DNA of 64,000 nt, taken from positions 1,116,001 to 1,180,000 of the forward strand of contig KQ964252.1 of assembly GCA_001566295.1 (NCBI GenBank), read 5' to 3'. Positions within the stretch are counted from its first letter, which is position 1, and every line of letters begins with the position of its first letter. Origin of the DNA: Microdochium bolleyi. Lineage: Eukaryota > Ascomycota > Sordariomycetes > Xylariales > Microdochiaceae. A model generated the notes under the pieces. That model was not told the origin of the DNA. It worked only from the letters and a program-made list of their open reading frames with translations, and did no database searches. Both the position numbers and the translations under genes were made by a program. This document shows positions 1 to 11,805 of this stretch, piece after piece.

Positions 1-587
1 AAGATGGGTTCGATCAGCCATGCAATGCCATACATGCACGCCTGTTCTTGTAAAGGTTCCTGTTGTTTACTCGGACTTGGTGCAAAGAGAGCCTCTACGT
101 GTCGAAAGCACACCGCAGTTCGTGGAGATTGTAGGATGCTTCTTGGATCCGCACAAGCCTATCACCACAAATGACCCTTGAGGCTGCTCTACGATGTGAA
201 TATGCCCGTGTCGAGCCAACGACACCTGATTGCGTAAACTGATGAAGCTGAGGCTCACAGTTTCTCGATGAGTAGATCCAACAGGCCTGCTTAGTCACAA
301 GCCTGCACCTCGCCGTGGTACCCGATAAGGTCTTATCGAGCCAGCGAGCCTTTGCGGCTCCCCCAAGCTGGTCGAGGGAATTCCCGGAGCTAGCTTGCAC
401 GTCATTGCATTGGGCTGCGGCAGCTCTCCAAAGACTTCGTGGGCGACGGATAATCAACAACGAACCCAATCTGCCGCTCAAGTCGCCGGCACGCTTCTGT
501 CAATCGCGTGCGGTGCCGTGTCGCCACACTTCGCGCTCAAAGCGACGGCCTATTCGCTCAATTGGTCACTCCAGCTCGCGGACGACA
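1..587. other. Upstream region of AIM24, no gene seen
   Basis: The open frames here are short and overlap on both strands with no recognisable domain. I read the interval as 5' flanking DNA of the mitochondrial protein gene that follows. Nothing distinctive was found. Confidence 0.5.
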
Positions 588-1945
588 ATGATGCACCACC
601 CCTCCACCACCACAGCCCTCATCCGCGCCGCGGGCCGGGCCAGCCTGACAGCAACATCTCGGAGGAGCAACTTTGTCTGCCGGCAATGCAGGGCGATACA
701 GATTAGCTCTTCGCCCACAAGCGAGACGCCTCGGCTCGGACAGGACCCGTTTGGCGGGTCCATTGATGTGAAGAAGGACGTTGCCGGTAAGCTTGTGGAA
801 ACTTCCTAACACACATCGAAATACTTCAGAACTTGTATGCTAAATCTTGTGTGATGTGTAGATGCCCGTTTCGAAGTACTCGGAACACCGTACTCGCTCT
901 TGTCGGTCTCATTGTCAGCTTCACAAAGACTCTTCACCCGCCGAGGGACGCTGGTCGCCGTGTCTGGCAAGCCCGAAAATGTATGGACATGTCGCTGCTC
1001 TTTCGCAATATACCACTTCATCTGTGTGCGCGCAAGTTGTCCCCTTACCACAAATACTCACCATACTGTGAACAGGCACAATCAACACTCTCTCTGCTCT
1101 CGCCGCTCACGAGAGCCGCCCTGGGCGTCCCGTTTCTGTACCAGCGTATCACCTCGACGACACCCATCACCGCGCTGATCGCCTCGAAATCCCCGACGAC
1201 AACCTTCCAGGTCCTTCACCTCGACGGCACGACTGACTGGATGGTCGCCCAGCGCAACGCGCTGCTCGCCTGGACAGGTCACACCCTCGCCGTAACGCCC
1301 AGGATACAGCGCAACCTGCCGCTCGCCCACTGGGGGTCCTCGGAGCTCACGGGCCGGGGTCTTGTCGCGCTCACTGCCCCCGGACATATCTACGAGCTCA
1401 CCCTCGCTGAGGGCGAAGAGTTCGTCGCCCACCCCTCGCACGTCGTAGCGTACACCATCGGCCGCGCGCTCCCGCAGCCATTCCGGTTCAAGAGCTCGAG
1501 CATCAACCTGTCCGTGCCGTCCGCGGCCAGCACGTGGTTCGCCAACGTCAAGTTCCTCCAGGATGTGCGGCAGTCACAAGCATACAAGATCCTCGCCCGC
1601 GCGCTGTACGGCCTGCGGACTGCGGCTCGCCGCTCGGTCTGGGGCGACAGGCTGTTCCTGCAGTTCCAGGGCCCCGCGCGGATCCTGATGTCCAGTCGAG
1701 GCGTGCGGGTCAGTGATGCACTGACAGACCGCGAGGTCAATGAGATTGCAGATACCCCTTCAGGCAGCGCCGCGGATGCCGTGGCGAGGGCCAGCACGCC
1801 GAGGATCGCGGACGTCACGGCTGCTGCGGGGGGTGCGCCGAGCACGGCGGGTGCGACCAAGATCCACGTCGCGAGCGTCGGTCAGGACGGCAAGGTGTCT
1901 ATTGACGCCGGGAAGGATCTGCCACAGGCTGCTAAGAAGCCGTAG
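588..1945 (+). CDS. AIM24: Altered inheritance of mitochondria protein 24 (AIM24 family)
   Basis: Predicted 395 residues from three exons: 588-786, 862-980 and 1076-1945. Introns are 75 and 95 nt with GTAAGC/TAG and GTATGG/CAG borders. The N-terminus is rich in Arg, Ser and Thr with few acidic residues, as in a mitochondrial presequence. Splicing creates the family landmark DARFEVLG, followed by an SLSASQ stretch and RRGTLV. The rest matches the AIM24 beta-rich domain (PF01987), including the GHTLAV, GRGLVAL and VWGDRLFLQFQGP segments. In yeast, AIM24 is an inner-membrane protein that helps maintain MICOS and crista architecture. The last 70 residues are low-complexity and probably disordered. 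Two adjacent ATGs exist (588 and 591); the first was chosen. The family call is firm; splice sites are inferred from phase and homology. Confidence 0.9.
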
Positions 1946-2890
1946 AAGCTGCTCCTGTGAAAGTCGCATAGAAGGCCCGGACAGACGAGGGCTTTGGACC
2001 CTGCGCACCCACAGTAAAGCAAAGCACACAGGACCGAAGAGATGGACTATGTAACACCACCGCCACCGTAACAAAAAGACCAGAGCGTGCCCATGAGCAA
2101 TTTGAAGCTGATTCGCACAGGAGGAATGTGCTCAGTACTCCGAGTGATTAGAGCAATACGTAATCCCGATGAGATATCTTGTCTCCTGCGACGACAAGGA
2201 AGATGAAATACACGCTTTTCTCCTTTATGGCTTGCATACGTTGCGCGGGTGTCTGCTGCGTCTGGGCTCTTTCTCTCCCTTGATATTTGGTGGTCCCCCA
2301 TCCAGATTCTGAAGAATTCGCGTCCTGCTCTACACACGCACCAAGGTATACACGCGGCGCGGGTTTGACCACGGAGTTTCCAGCCATTCTGTATATCCGA
2401 GAGACTCCGGGACATTTGTTAGTGTAAACAAGTTTACTGTATCCCACGTGGCGAACTCGAAAAGCCGGCGCCAGAAGGGAGCTCGGCCGTAAGGGCTGCA
2501 CTTGCTCGTGGGACCGGCCGAGTCCCATATCGACTTTTCTTTCCCCCGCTCGGCCGATACTGTGAATACTGCAGCTGCAGCACTCGCGTCAGGTATCGCT
2601 GTCGCAAGTATGTAACAATAGTAGTGGTCTGCCTCTTGCGGAACATCATTAACTCCGAGCTTCGGCCCCCATCTGTACGCTACGCGCCTTACAAGACCTA
2701 ACCGAGCCTTTTTGGCCTGGACTCCACCCTTCGGTTCTCCGAGCTCTCAAACGCACGGCACATGAAGCCGAGCTGGTTCGCGGTCTGACCCATCCTCTCG
2801 AGGATTGTCGGCTTCGGAGATTGAGCCGAAGCTTTACGTTCCAGTTGCGCAACAGTCATATAGACAGCAATAGCCATTACGTCACAGATT

Positions 2891-2916
2891 GGGGAAGAAG
2901 GGGGGGCGGAGGGGGG
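2891..2916 (+). other. G-rich tract, possible G-quadruplex
   Basis: Runs of 4, 7 and 6 guanines are separated by AAGAA and CGGA, so four G-triplets fit within 26 bases. This meets the usual sequence rule for an intramolecular quadruplex. It sits in intergenic DNA, and no function is shown. Confidence 0.4.
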
Positions 2917-4460
2917 ACGGACATAGTGCAGCAGTTGGCCAGCGATGGTGAACTATCTGAAGTGTACCCTATCAATTGTTAGTAGAAGCGATAATTTCTT
3001 GTTTTCTTTTCTTGCAGAGTGTGGACTTTGGAATAACCATCGCTGGACGGGCCAGTGCTCCGTGCATGCCGGGACCGCTACAAGGGAAGGAAAGTGGCAT
3101 CAATACAAGGTAACCCTGAGGCATGGGATCCGCATGTCTTGTTCCTGGAACCGCATGAGAGGAAACAGGCGGGCCAGACACCAGGCTCCAGCCCTGCACA
3201 GGCCTGCGGTTCCAAAACCGAACAACTGCAACAAGCAACACCTCCAGATTGAGCCGAGCGGCTCTGTGTTGGAGCCTTTGTCAGCTCGGCCCTTCGCGCT
3301 TTCGAGATCCCCCGCAGGGGTTCGGATCCCAGTCCGGCGGGAGGAGCCCGATGCGCCGAGCCGCTCAGTCTGGCGAGGTCTGGCACACTCTGGAGTCTAG
3401 CTTGTTTGGCACGGCATCTGCGCTACCAGGCTCACCCGCAGATCCAACACGTACGTCTTTGGCCGAAGTGAGTCAGTGGCATTAAGTCCGGGTCCCGCAA
3501 CATCGGTGTCTGTGATGTAATTACCCTAGGGGACTTTGGGGTGTTTTGCTGAATTTCTTGACCCTCGCGCGGAGAGCGAACAATGAGAGAGGCTGCGGAC
3601 CCGGGATAGGAGGACGCAGGCTCTCAAGGCTCGGACATTGCTATGTCCCCGGCTGCTGTCCATTGCGAGTATGACGGCTCGCGATGCTCCTCGCCGAGGT
3701 CCACAGCTGCTCACCGACAGGGCTGGGCCTTTGAGAGCCGTACCGCCGGATGACTCTCCAAGATGTCGCTTCAGCTAGCCATGACAACACAACAGCCTGC
3801 CAGCACGACGATCCTGGGGTTATCTCCGAGCTGTACCGGGTGTGGTGGGGATGGGCCAAAGTTGCTTGGTCACCCGTGTGTGGAGATGGCCAGGGGACTG
3901 ATAATTATCTGATCGAGTCTCTTCTGCATTTAAGAGTCTTGAGATCCTTCCCGTTCCTGACCGTCAATGTAGAATCAAGCCCAAGCTGTCTGGCCTTCAC
4001 AGTCGCAGAAGCTGCAGTTCCGCCCAAAACAGCAACCTCACCCAGAGTTTGACAGACCAGCATATCCAGACGTCGAAAGCAAAAGGATCACGCCAACCTC
4101 TTACATGCCACCACTGAACGTCTCAGCTCCCAAACAAGCATCAAAATCATACTGAGACCCAGTCTCGATTCATACCAGCATTCCGGAGTTAAGCATCCTA
4201 CCTGTCCTTGATGTGAGTGGATCTCCGCGTCTTCGGGCGTTTTACCAATCACCCAACCTAGCAGCCCAGCCAGCACCCACTTTCCCCATGTCACATCAAG
4301 CTCTTTCTTGGTGACCCCTACTCCTGTCTCCTTGGTATATCCTTCATCAGTCTCCCATGTTTGTTTTGCCGGTCGTGTTCACTGTTAGAAGTTCTCCATA
4401 GAAGCGTTCCATGCTGTCACGACAAAGGACCAGTAACTGACTGATGCTGCTCTTGATATA

Positions 4461-4490
4461 GCCGAGCTGATCCAGATATATCTGCTCGGC
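4461..4490. repeat. Imperfect inverted repeat upstream of the MFS permease
   Basis: Arms GCCGAGC (4461-4467) and GCTCGGC (4484-4490) are perfect complements flanking a 16-base centre. That centre contains the smaller palindrome AGATATATCT (4474-4483). It lies 200 bases before the permease start codon. The outer CCG/CGG triplets in inverted orientation resemble the sites bound by Zn2Cys6 dimers, but this is only a pattern. Confidence 0.45.
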
Positions 4491-4689
4491 GTCATTCCTC
4501 TCTCGAGCTCCCCCTGTTCTTACCTATTGAGCCCCTGCCAAGACTTGGCTGCGTCGACTGCGGGAACTAGCCGTTGAGCTGCGAGATCTTATCCGTGTCG
4601 AGTCCGACATCTAAATACGTTACACCGACCAAGACTTACACGACGCGTTCCGCGGTCAAACCCACACTCGAGTCAAGCCAAGGGCCGCA

Positions 4690-6275
4690 ATGACTCTCTC
4701 CGACTCAGAATCGTCCACCATGGCGGGCGACCACCACCCAACGCCCACGAAGCGGAAGTCGCTGGACAACAACCCAGCCGACTATCCCGAAAACCACACC
4801 GAGGCCAACCTCTGGGCCGAGCCCCGGGCCGTGGCCGAGGCCGACATTGAGAAGGAGGCTGGCAGTGGGAACTCGCCAGCCTCGCCACCATCCGGAGGAG
4901 TAGCAGCAGAGAAGCCCGCCGCCGCCGCTGGTCCTCCGGGGATGAGCCCGGCCGACTTCCCCGACGGCGGGCTCGACGCCTGGCTCTGCGTGCTCGGCGG
5001 CTGGTGCGCTCTATTCAGCACGTTCGGCCTAATCAACTGCGTCGGCGTGTTCGTGCAGCACTATTCCTCTGGCCCGCTCGCGGGGTACTCGCTGTCCACG
5101 GTGACGTGGATCACGTCGCTACAGGTCTTCATGATGACCGGGTCTGGAGCTATCGTAAGTCTTTCCTCTCTTGTGTCACCTGAAACCATGACCTACCACT
5201 TCCCCGGGGACCGAATTTGCACGGCACCAAAGAGGAAACAAAAAAGACCATGAACTAACGTCACACACAGATGGGCCGGCTGTACGACAACTTCGGCCCG
5301 CGCTATCTCATCATCCCGGGCACCGTGCTCTACGTCTTCGCGCTGATGATGACGTCCCTCTCGACGCAGTACTACCAGCTCATTCTCGCGCAGTCGGTGC
5401 TCTCGTCGATCGGCTCGTCGGCCATCTTCAACGCGGCGCTCAACTCGACCATGACGTGGTTCTTCAAGAAGCGCGCCATGGCGCTGGGCATCGTCGCCTC
5501 GGGCTCGTCCACGGGCGGCGTCGTCCTGCCCATCATGCTGACCAAGCTCACCGAGCGCGTCGGCTTCCCCTGGGCCCTGCGCATCGTGGCCTTCACCTTC
5601 CTCGCGCTCTGCACCGTCACCTCGCTCACCGTCAAGTCCCGGCTGCCCCCGACCAAGAAGCCCGTCGCCCTGTCCGACTACACCTCCCCGTTCAAGGAGT
5701 TCCCCATGGTCATGGCCATCGCGGGCTACTTCTGCTTCTTCTGGGGCATGTTCCTACCCTTCAACTACCTCATCGTGCAGGCCCAGCAGAACGGCATCTC
5801 CCCGAACCTGGTCCCTTACCTCCTCCCCATCCTCAACGCCGCCAGCATCCCCGGGCGGATCCTGCCCGGGTTCCTCGGCGACAAGTTCGGCAGGTACAAC
5901 ATCATGGTCTTCATCTCCCTCCTGTCCGCGGTCTTCACGCTCGCGGTGTGGATCCCGGGGAGCCACTCGACCGGCGCGGTCGTCGCGTACGGCGCGCTCT
6001 TCGGCTTCTCATCCGGAGGCTTCATCACCTTGGCCCCCGCCGTCATCGCGCAGATCAGCGACATCCGGCAGATCGGGACCCGGACGGGCGTCGCGTGGCT
6101 GGTAGGGTCGCTCGGCAGCCTCACGGGCAGCCCCATCGGCGGCGCCATCATCGCCAGCCAGGGCGGCAGCTACCTCGGCGCCCAGCTCTTCTGCGGCGTC
6201 GCGATGCTCCTCGGCACCGTGGCGTTCTCGGCGGGCAGGTGGTACCAGGCCGGGTTCAAGGTTGTGAAGGTTTGA
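4690..6275 (+). CDS. MFS transporter, monocarboxylate-permease type
   Basis: Predicted 489 residues from exons 4690-5154 and 5271-6275, joined across a 116-nt GTAAGT...CAG intron. About 95 N-terminal residues are hydrophilic and cytosolic. The membrane domain then begins at the DGGLDAWLCVLGGW segment typical of fungal MCT/Mch-type permeases (TCDB 2.A.1.13 relatives). Twelve hydrophobic segments can be traced; the MGRLYDNFGPR loop follows TM2 and the GFLGDKFGRYN loop lies between TM8 and TM9. Likely a plasma-membrane or vacuolar carrier; the substrate cannot be read from sequence, and many fungal members are uncharacterised or carry metabolites. It converges with the beta-galactosidase gene 436 bases downstream. 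The family is secure, the cargo unknown. Confidence 0.85.
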
Positions 6276-6711
6276 AATGACTTCGTGCAGAGGGCTGTTG
6301 ATGATGATACATACAAAGTAAAAGGAAGGAGATGGACGAGATATGGTTCTGAGTAACTTAGATGGAGATTATACCCCTTAGATGGTCCAGAGCCGCAAAA
6401 AAGGCGTGCCGTAATACATGATCAGTGTTTTGTCATCAGCAAGCCGTGTTACCTTGGTCCGCTGTGTTTGACGTCGTCTCCTGTATGATCCGTGATCCAA
6501 TGACGAAGTGTGAACATGAAACTAAGTCACAAGTCATGAGAAAGCGCAAGTAAGCATGATGGTAGAATCGGACGGCATGACATCGCCCGACTGCTGCAAG
6601 CCGCTCTCTCATCGACACTGACAAGTCGCGATTATCTCTATTTCCAGCTACTTTTGTTCATGTACAGAAACATGCATATACTCGCTCCCCCTTTCTTTTA
6701 AACCCCCGGGC
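6276..6711. other. Convergent 3' flanks
   Basis: These 436 bases separate the ends of the MFS permease (plus) and the beta-galactosidase (minus). No ORF of note. Presumably holds both 3' UTRs and polyadenylation signals. Confidence 0.5.
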
Positions 6712-9700
6712 TTACTGCAGCAGCATCTCAAACTCGAAAGGCTTGGTGAGCAGCGCATACTCGTCGCGCGTCCGCGGGCCGCAGCTCCCGCTGCCCAGGC
6801 CGTGGTGCGCCGCGTCGAGCCGCAGCACAACGTTGTCCGTGCGCTTCTTGCGCAGGTCGTGCGGGTGCCGGGCGCTGTCGACGTCGGCGACACGGTAGTG
6901 GCTGGCCTGGAAGTCGAACAGCCTCCTCTTGTCCTTCGCGCTGCCGCCGTCCGCGCCCTCGCGGAACTCGACGGTGAGGCTGGCCGCGCGGTGCCCGGCG
7001 TCGTCCGAGTGCGACGACAGCCTCAGCCAGCGCGTGTCCGTCCGGTTCGAGCCCTCCTGGGGCTTCTCGTAGTCGACCCACAGGTCCGACACGGAGCGCA
7101 CGCCCCAGGTGCCGATCCGCTGCGAGAGCTTCTTGTCGCTGTAGCTCTCGCCGGGACCGCGGCCGTACCAGGACACCGCCTCGGCGCCGCTGCCAGCGCT
7201 CTCCTCCTCCTTGCCGGACGAGGGCGGGGCGGCGAACGACGGCGGGAGCTCCATGGTGAACCCGATCCGGGGCAGCGTGCGGGGCAGGTTCTCTCCCGTG
7301 GGCGTGCCCTTTGTGCGGATTGAGACGGCGCCCGACGGGTAGAAGGTGTACGTGACGTCGAGGTCGATGCGCCAGCTCAGCACGGGTGGGCTGAACTGCT
7401 GCTGGACCTTGATCTCGAACGCGCCGGTGCTGTCACCGGAGACGAAGCCGGCGGTGCTGCCGACCGTGCGGGTCTGCGCGTGGTGCAGCAGGCGCTCCTT
7501 CCAGTCCCAGGCGTCCTGGGGCTCGTCGTTGTCAGTGGGCGGGCGCCAGGTCGTGAAGACGGGCGCGGCGAAGAGCACGGGGACGCCGTCCTTGACCCAG
7601 GACCTGAGCTGGCCTGTGATCGGGGAGAAGGTCCAGGTCGTGGAAGGCGTGGAGATTGTGATGGGGCGCCCGCCCGAGGGGGCCTGCTTGACGTCCAGCT
7701 TGCCGCTGGGCTCGCTGGTGCTGATCGCCACGGGGAACGATGAGCCGTTCAGCGGGACGTCCTCGAAAGCGATCTCGTGGCCGGCAGCAAGAGCATTCGT
7801 CGCCTCCTTCTGTCTGAAGGAGATGTGCAGAATGCCCTCGCCCTTGAGCTCGGAGGCCAGCTTAGGCAGCGCAATCTCCGCCGTCTCGCCAGCCTTCAGC
7901 GTGGCTGGCAGCTCGAGGACACCGGTCTGGCCCGTAGGCTTGCCGTCGTCAAGGACATGGTATTTGGCCTCGAGGTGCTCGACGCCGATGAAGTCGTAGC
8001 GGTTCACCAGCGTGATCTTATCGGCGCTCTGCGAGAGAACCTGCACGGGCTCGAGCGCCTTTTTGAACTCGATCAAGCCCGGGTTGGGAGTGTGGTCAGA
8101 GAACAGGACGCCGTCGAAGATGAAGTTGCCGTCGTTGGGCGCGTCGCCAAAGTCGCCACCGTAGGCGTAGAACTCGTCGCCGGTCTCCTTGTCCTTGGTC
8201 AGCAGGCCGTGGTTGGCCCACTCCCAGACGAAGCCACCCTGCAGCGTAGGGTACTTGTAGAACGCGTCAATGTACTCCTTGATGTTTCCGGGGCCGTTGC
8301 CCATAGCGTGCACGAACTCGCAGAGCACGAGCGGCTTCGTCTTGTTCTTGTCCTCGGCGAACTCGATGATTTCCTCGACGGCGGGGTACATGCGCGAATA
8401 CATGTCCATCGTGTCGGCGTGGATGTCGGCCTCGTAGTGGATTGGCCTGCTGTCGTCGAAGGATTTGATATACTCGTACATGGATACATGGTTGCGCCCG
8501 AAGAAGGCCTCGTTACCGAGAGACCAGACCACTACGGAGGGGTGGAGCTGGTCGCGACGGACAAGCTGAATCGCGCGGTCGACGTACGCCTCCTTCCATT
8601 CCGGGTTGTCGCTCGTCCATTTGGCCGCGGCATCACGGGTGATCAGCTGCCGCTCGCGGAAGGGCAAGGCGCGCTCGGCAGCAGAGAGAGTGCCGTCGCA
8701 GATCGTCTCGAAGCCGTGGCATTCCAGGTCGGCCTCGTCCATGACCCAGAACTGGAAGATGTCAGTAAATGTCCTCTCCTTACAAAGTCGTCTTAGAAGT
8801 ACTCACACCAAGCTCATCTGCCAGGTCGTAGAGCCGGATATCGCTAGGCTGATGCGATGTGCGGATGGCGTTGATGTTGTGTGTCTTCATCAGCAGCAGG
8901 TCGCGCTTCATGAACTCGTACGGCACAGCGCGGCCGAACTTGGGGTGGTGCTCGTGACGATTGGCGCCGCGGAAGACGATGCGCTTTCCGTTGACCTTGA
9001 TCAGGCCATCCTTCATCTCGACCTGCCTGAAGCCCACACGCTGTGCGAGGAAGCTCTTTCCATCAAGAGACACGACCAGGTGGTACAGGTTTGGGGATTC
9101 GGCAGTCCACTTGGCAGGATTCTCGATGGGCAAAGAGAACTCGGTCTGCTTGCCTGACGCGGACTTGGTCTCGGAAGCCACAACGCTGCTCTTGGCAGAG
9201 TCGTACAGCTCAATCTTGAGCTCTCCGGAGCCGGTAGTGTCGACACGGACTTTGAGGTCCGCATTGTGGTACTCCTTGTCTAGGAGAGTCTGGACGAAGA
9301 GGTCCTCGATGCGTGACTCATTGGGGAATCCAATCAGGAAGACATCGCGGTAACTGTTTGCGAGGTGTCAGCTTGTGAACTCGAGGCTTGAAAGCAGGCA
9401 GGGTAGGCCTTACATGCCGCTCATTCTCCATTGATCCTGTGTTGCGATTTTCACGTGGTCAGCCTTGCTCTTGCTTTGCAGTAGGTTCCAGCCGTAGGGA
9501 AAAACACACCTGATCCTCGATGTAAGTGGCATCACAGTACTGGTACACCCTGACAGCCACGGTGTTCTCGCCGTCTCTGTCCACCAGGCTCGAGATGTCA
9601 AACTCGGCCGGGTTCCGGGAGCCCTGGTGGTAGCCGACCTCGGAGCCATTGACCCAGACGTGGTACGCGGCATCAACACCCTCGAAACGGAGGCGCAGCT

Positions 9701-10118
9701 GCGAGTCGCGGAGGGAGTCTGGCACGGTGAAAGTGCGGACGTACGAGCCCGTCTCGTTTGTGTCAAAGGGGACGTTGGGCGGGTTGACGGGGATGGGGAA
9801 GTTGACGTTTGTGTAGTGGGGGCCCTTGCCGAAGCCGTCGAGCTGCCACATGCTGGGGACGGCGACATCGTGCCAGGCCGAGGCGTCAAAGTCGCGGGCG
9901 TGGAAGTTGTCGGGGGCCTCGAAGGGGTTGGGCGAGTGCTGGAACTTCCAGGTGCCCGAGAGGCTGTGCGTCTTGGACTTGAGGACGTCGTAGGTGAGGG
10001 CGTCCCGTGCCGAGTTGTAGACGTAGAAGTTGGCCCTGGGCGGCAGCGTGTTCCTGTGGAGGACGCTGAGGTTGTTCCAGTCGGGCTGGCTGGCCGGGTG
10101 GCTCTGTGTGAAGGACAT
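6712..10118 (-). CDS. Intracellular beta-galactosidase, GH2 LacZ/LAC4 type
   Basis: Predicted 1072 residues from four exons on the minus strand: 10118-9510, 9436-9414, 9353-8807 and 8751-6712. The order is the GH2 sugar-binding domain (about 45-215), an immunoglobulin-like linker domain, a TIM barrel (about 335-630) and the LacZ-type C-terminal beta domains. The acid/base Glu is residue 474 in WSLGNEAFFG. The nucleophile is Glu538 in LCEFVHAMGNG, almost the same position as Glu537 of E. coli LacZ. There is no signal peptide, so it should act in the cytosol on imported lactose or other beta-galactosides. The second exon is only 23 nt and encodes DQWRMSG, a conserved block, which supports the splice model. 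The start is the ATG at 10118; an upstream in-frame GTG at 10154 was not used. Length is close to the family norm (about 1025). Confidence 0.93.
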
Positions 10119-11805
10119 GGCGACGGTTCTCTTGGGGGAGGCTGACGTCGTCACGGAGGTGGGGGACGGGGAGGGGAGAAGAGAAAGAAGTCGAGCAGCG
10201 CAATTGTTCTGGAAATGCTTTCAACCCCCCACGACGACTGCGACGAGGGCCACGGTGAGCCCCGGACGAACTTTCGGAGCCGCGGCGACGACCAGCCCAC
10301 GATGCCCAGAGACGCGTGTGGGGTCGCCGGCGACTTGGGGACGAGATTGGCACGGCTCGAGTCGTCGCGGTCCTCGAGCAGGCCCTCCAGCGTCATCCGC
10401 CGGGTTTGGCCGGTCCCTTGGCCCTCTTTGTTGCGCTTCCCCGCTCCGCTTCCCCAAAAACCACAGAACCCCCGCAGTGCCCCTCTCTGGAGTCGGCCCC
10501 CGCACGACCGACGACGGAGAGGGCGTCCTTCTTCTGCCGGCACGATGTGCGTGTGCACGTCTTTTGTGCGCATCTGGAGTCGGGGTGAAGTAGACCGAGT
10601 GCCCTGCCTATCCTCGCCCCACGATATCCAGACAATCCTCCCGACCTGCGTGTCGCTCGCCCGCCTTGTCCGGCATTGCTTGGCCAGGTGCTCGATCCGG
10701 CGCCTGAGCATCGGGGCACCCACATGGCGCTGCATGCCCCTTGTTGTCGTGTCGGCCGGGTCGACGCCACGATCCACCACACACCGGCAGTGCACATGCA
10801 GAATTCTTCACCGTGGCACCACCAAAAGGCAGAGGCACAAAAGGGGTCCAGCCACTAGGCCGGCCTGCATCCTCGATTTGACTGGCTCAGGCTCCGACTG
10901 TTGTGTTCGAGTCGGCCGAAACGTTCCCACTCGGGCCACTTCCAGTCCGTCTCTTCGGCTTTCTCACGTCAGGGAGGAGTCGTGCAGGCGACCACGAGCA
11001 GGCCGGCTTGGAAAAGTGTAGCTCAGAATGCAATGCTGTACAGTCGATGAAACGGCCCGTCACATTCGAACGCATTTGCCGCTGGATAGGTCCACCGCAC
11101 GGTACCTATCTCATGGGAGGGATACCCGTGCGAGGTAGCGTCTCTGGCGCAATGCATTGGGTTCAACCTTGTCATTAGAATAACCGGGGTTTCTTACGAC
11201 TTTCTTCAGGCATCGTGACTGTTCACTGAGTTATAGCATGTCCCGGGTCAGATGTTTTTTCCACTCTTTGTGTGGTGTGATTTCGCTTCAAGGGCTCCGC
11301 AAATCAGTTCTAGCGTAGTTGCAGTCATTCAGTCAAACATAAAAGCTCCCTCCCCTCATCAAAGTGTTGAACTACGTGAATGTGCACGTGGCAAGCACAA
11401 GTATGTACTAGAAGCTGGCTGGGGATCGTGATCCTGCAACCCCGAGCTATACATAAGTCTAGTCATCTCCTCTCTCTCATCACCCGGGCAGCCAGTGAGG
11501 TTCTCTCGTTCTGTAGATTGTCGATAAGTCGAAAAACCAAGATGTTCCACCATGAGACGCCACATCCGTACCTGCTCAATCTATATGCCCACTCCTCAAA
11601 ACGCCAGCCCGATGGTCCCAAGAAGAAGCAACGCCGCAGAGCGCAGAAAGTGCGCTGAGTCATGTAAATATGCAAAGAGGAGGTGGTAAGGGCGGGAAAG
11701 GCTCGTAGACATCGAGCCTCCAGGCCACAAAATTCAAGGGTAATAACGTGAGCAGCCTTGCATAGCATGTTGAGGGCGCGGTCAGTGGCTTGTTCATTGT
11801 CTCGC
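10119..11805. other. 1.7-kb beta-galactosidase upstream region
   Basis: No convincing gene. The 268-codon plus-strand frame at 10215-11021 overlaps equally long frames on the other strand and lacks a domain. The first 70 bases beside the start codon are pyrimidine-rich in the gene's sense, as in a fungal 5' leader. Confidence 0.5.

Larger units (their letters stand above)
1946..4689. other. 2.7-kb gene-free interval upstream of the MFS permease
   Basis: No frame has a recognisable domain or a consistent exon chain. The interval holds a G-rich tract at 2891-2916 and an inverted repeat at 4461-4490, annotated separately. The last 200 bases probably contain the permease promoter and 5' leader. 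Confidence 0.5.

Noticed and set aside
3245..3345. tRNA-like T-loop (GGGTTCGGATCCC) near 3318
   Set aside because: The T-arm stem pairs only three to four bases, and no matching acceptor or anticodon stem could be built upstream.
2945..3400. 151-codon plus-strand frame
   Set aside because: No domain and overlapped by minus-strand frames of similar quality; Arg/Pro-rich C-terminal half.
7777..8796. 339-codon plus-strand open frame opposite the beta-galactosidase
   Set aside because: It mirrors codon positions of the GH2 gene, lacks a domain, and disappears as an independent gene once the GH2 catalytic motifs on the other strand are recognised.
10215..11021. 268-codon plus-strand frame upstream of the beta-galactosidase
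   Set aside because: Arg/Ser/Pro-rich chance frame overlapped by equally long frames on the opposite strand; no domain and no splice partner.
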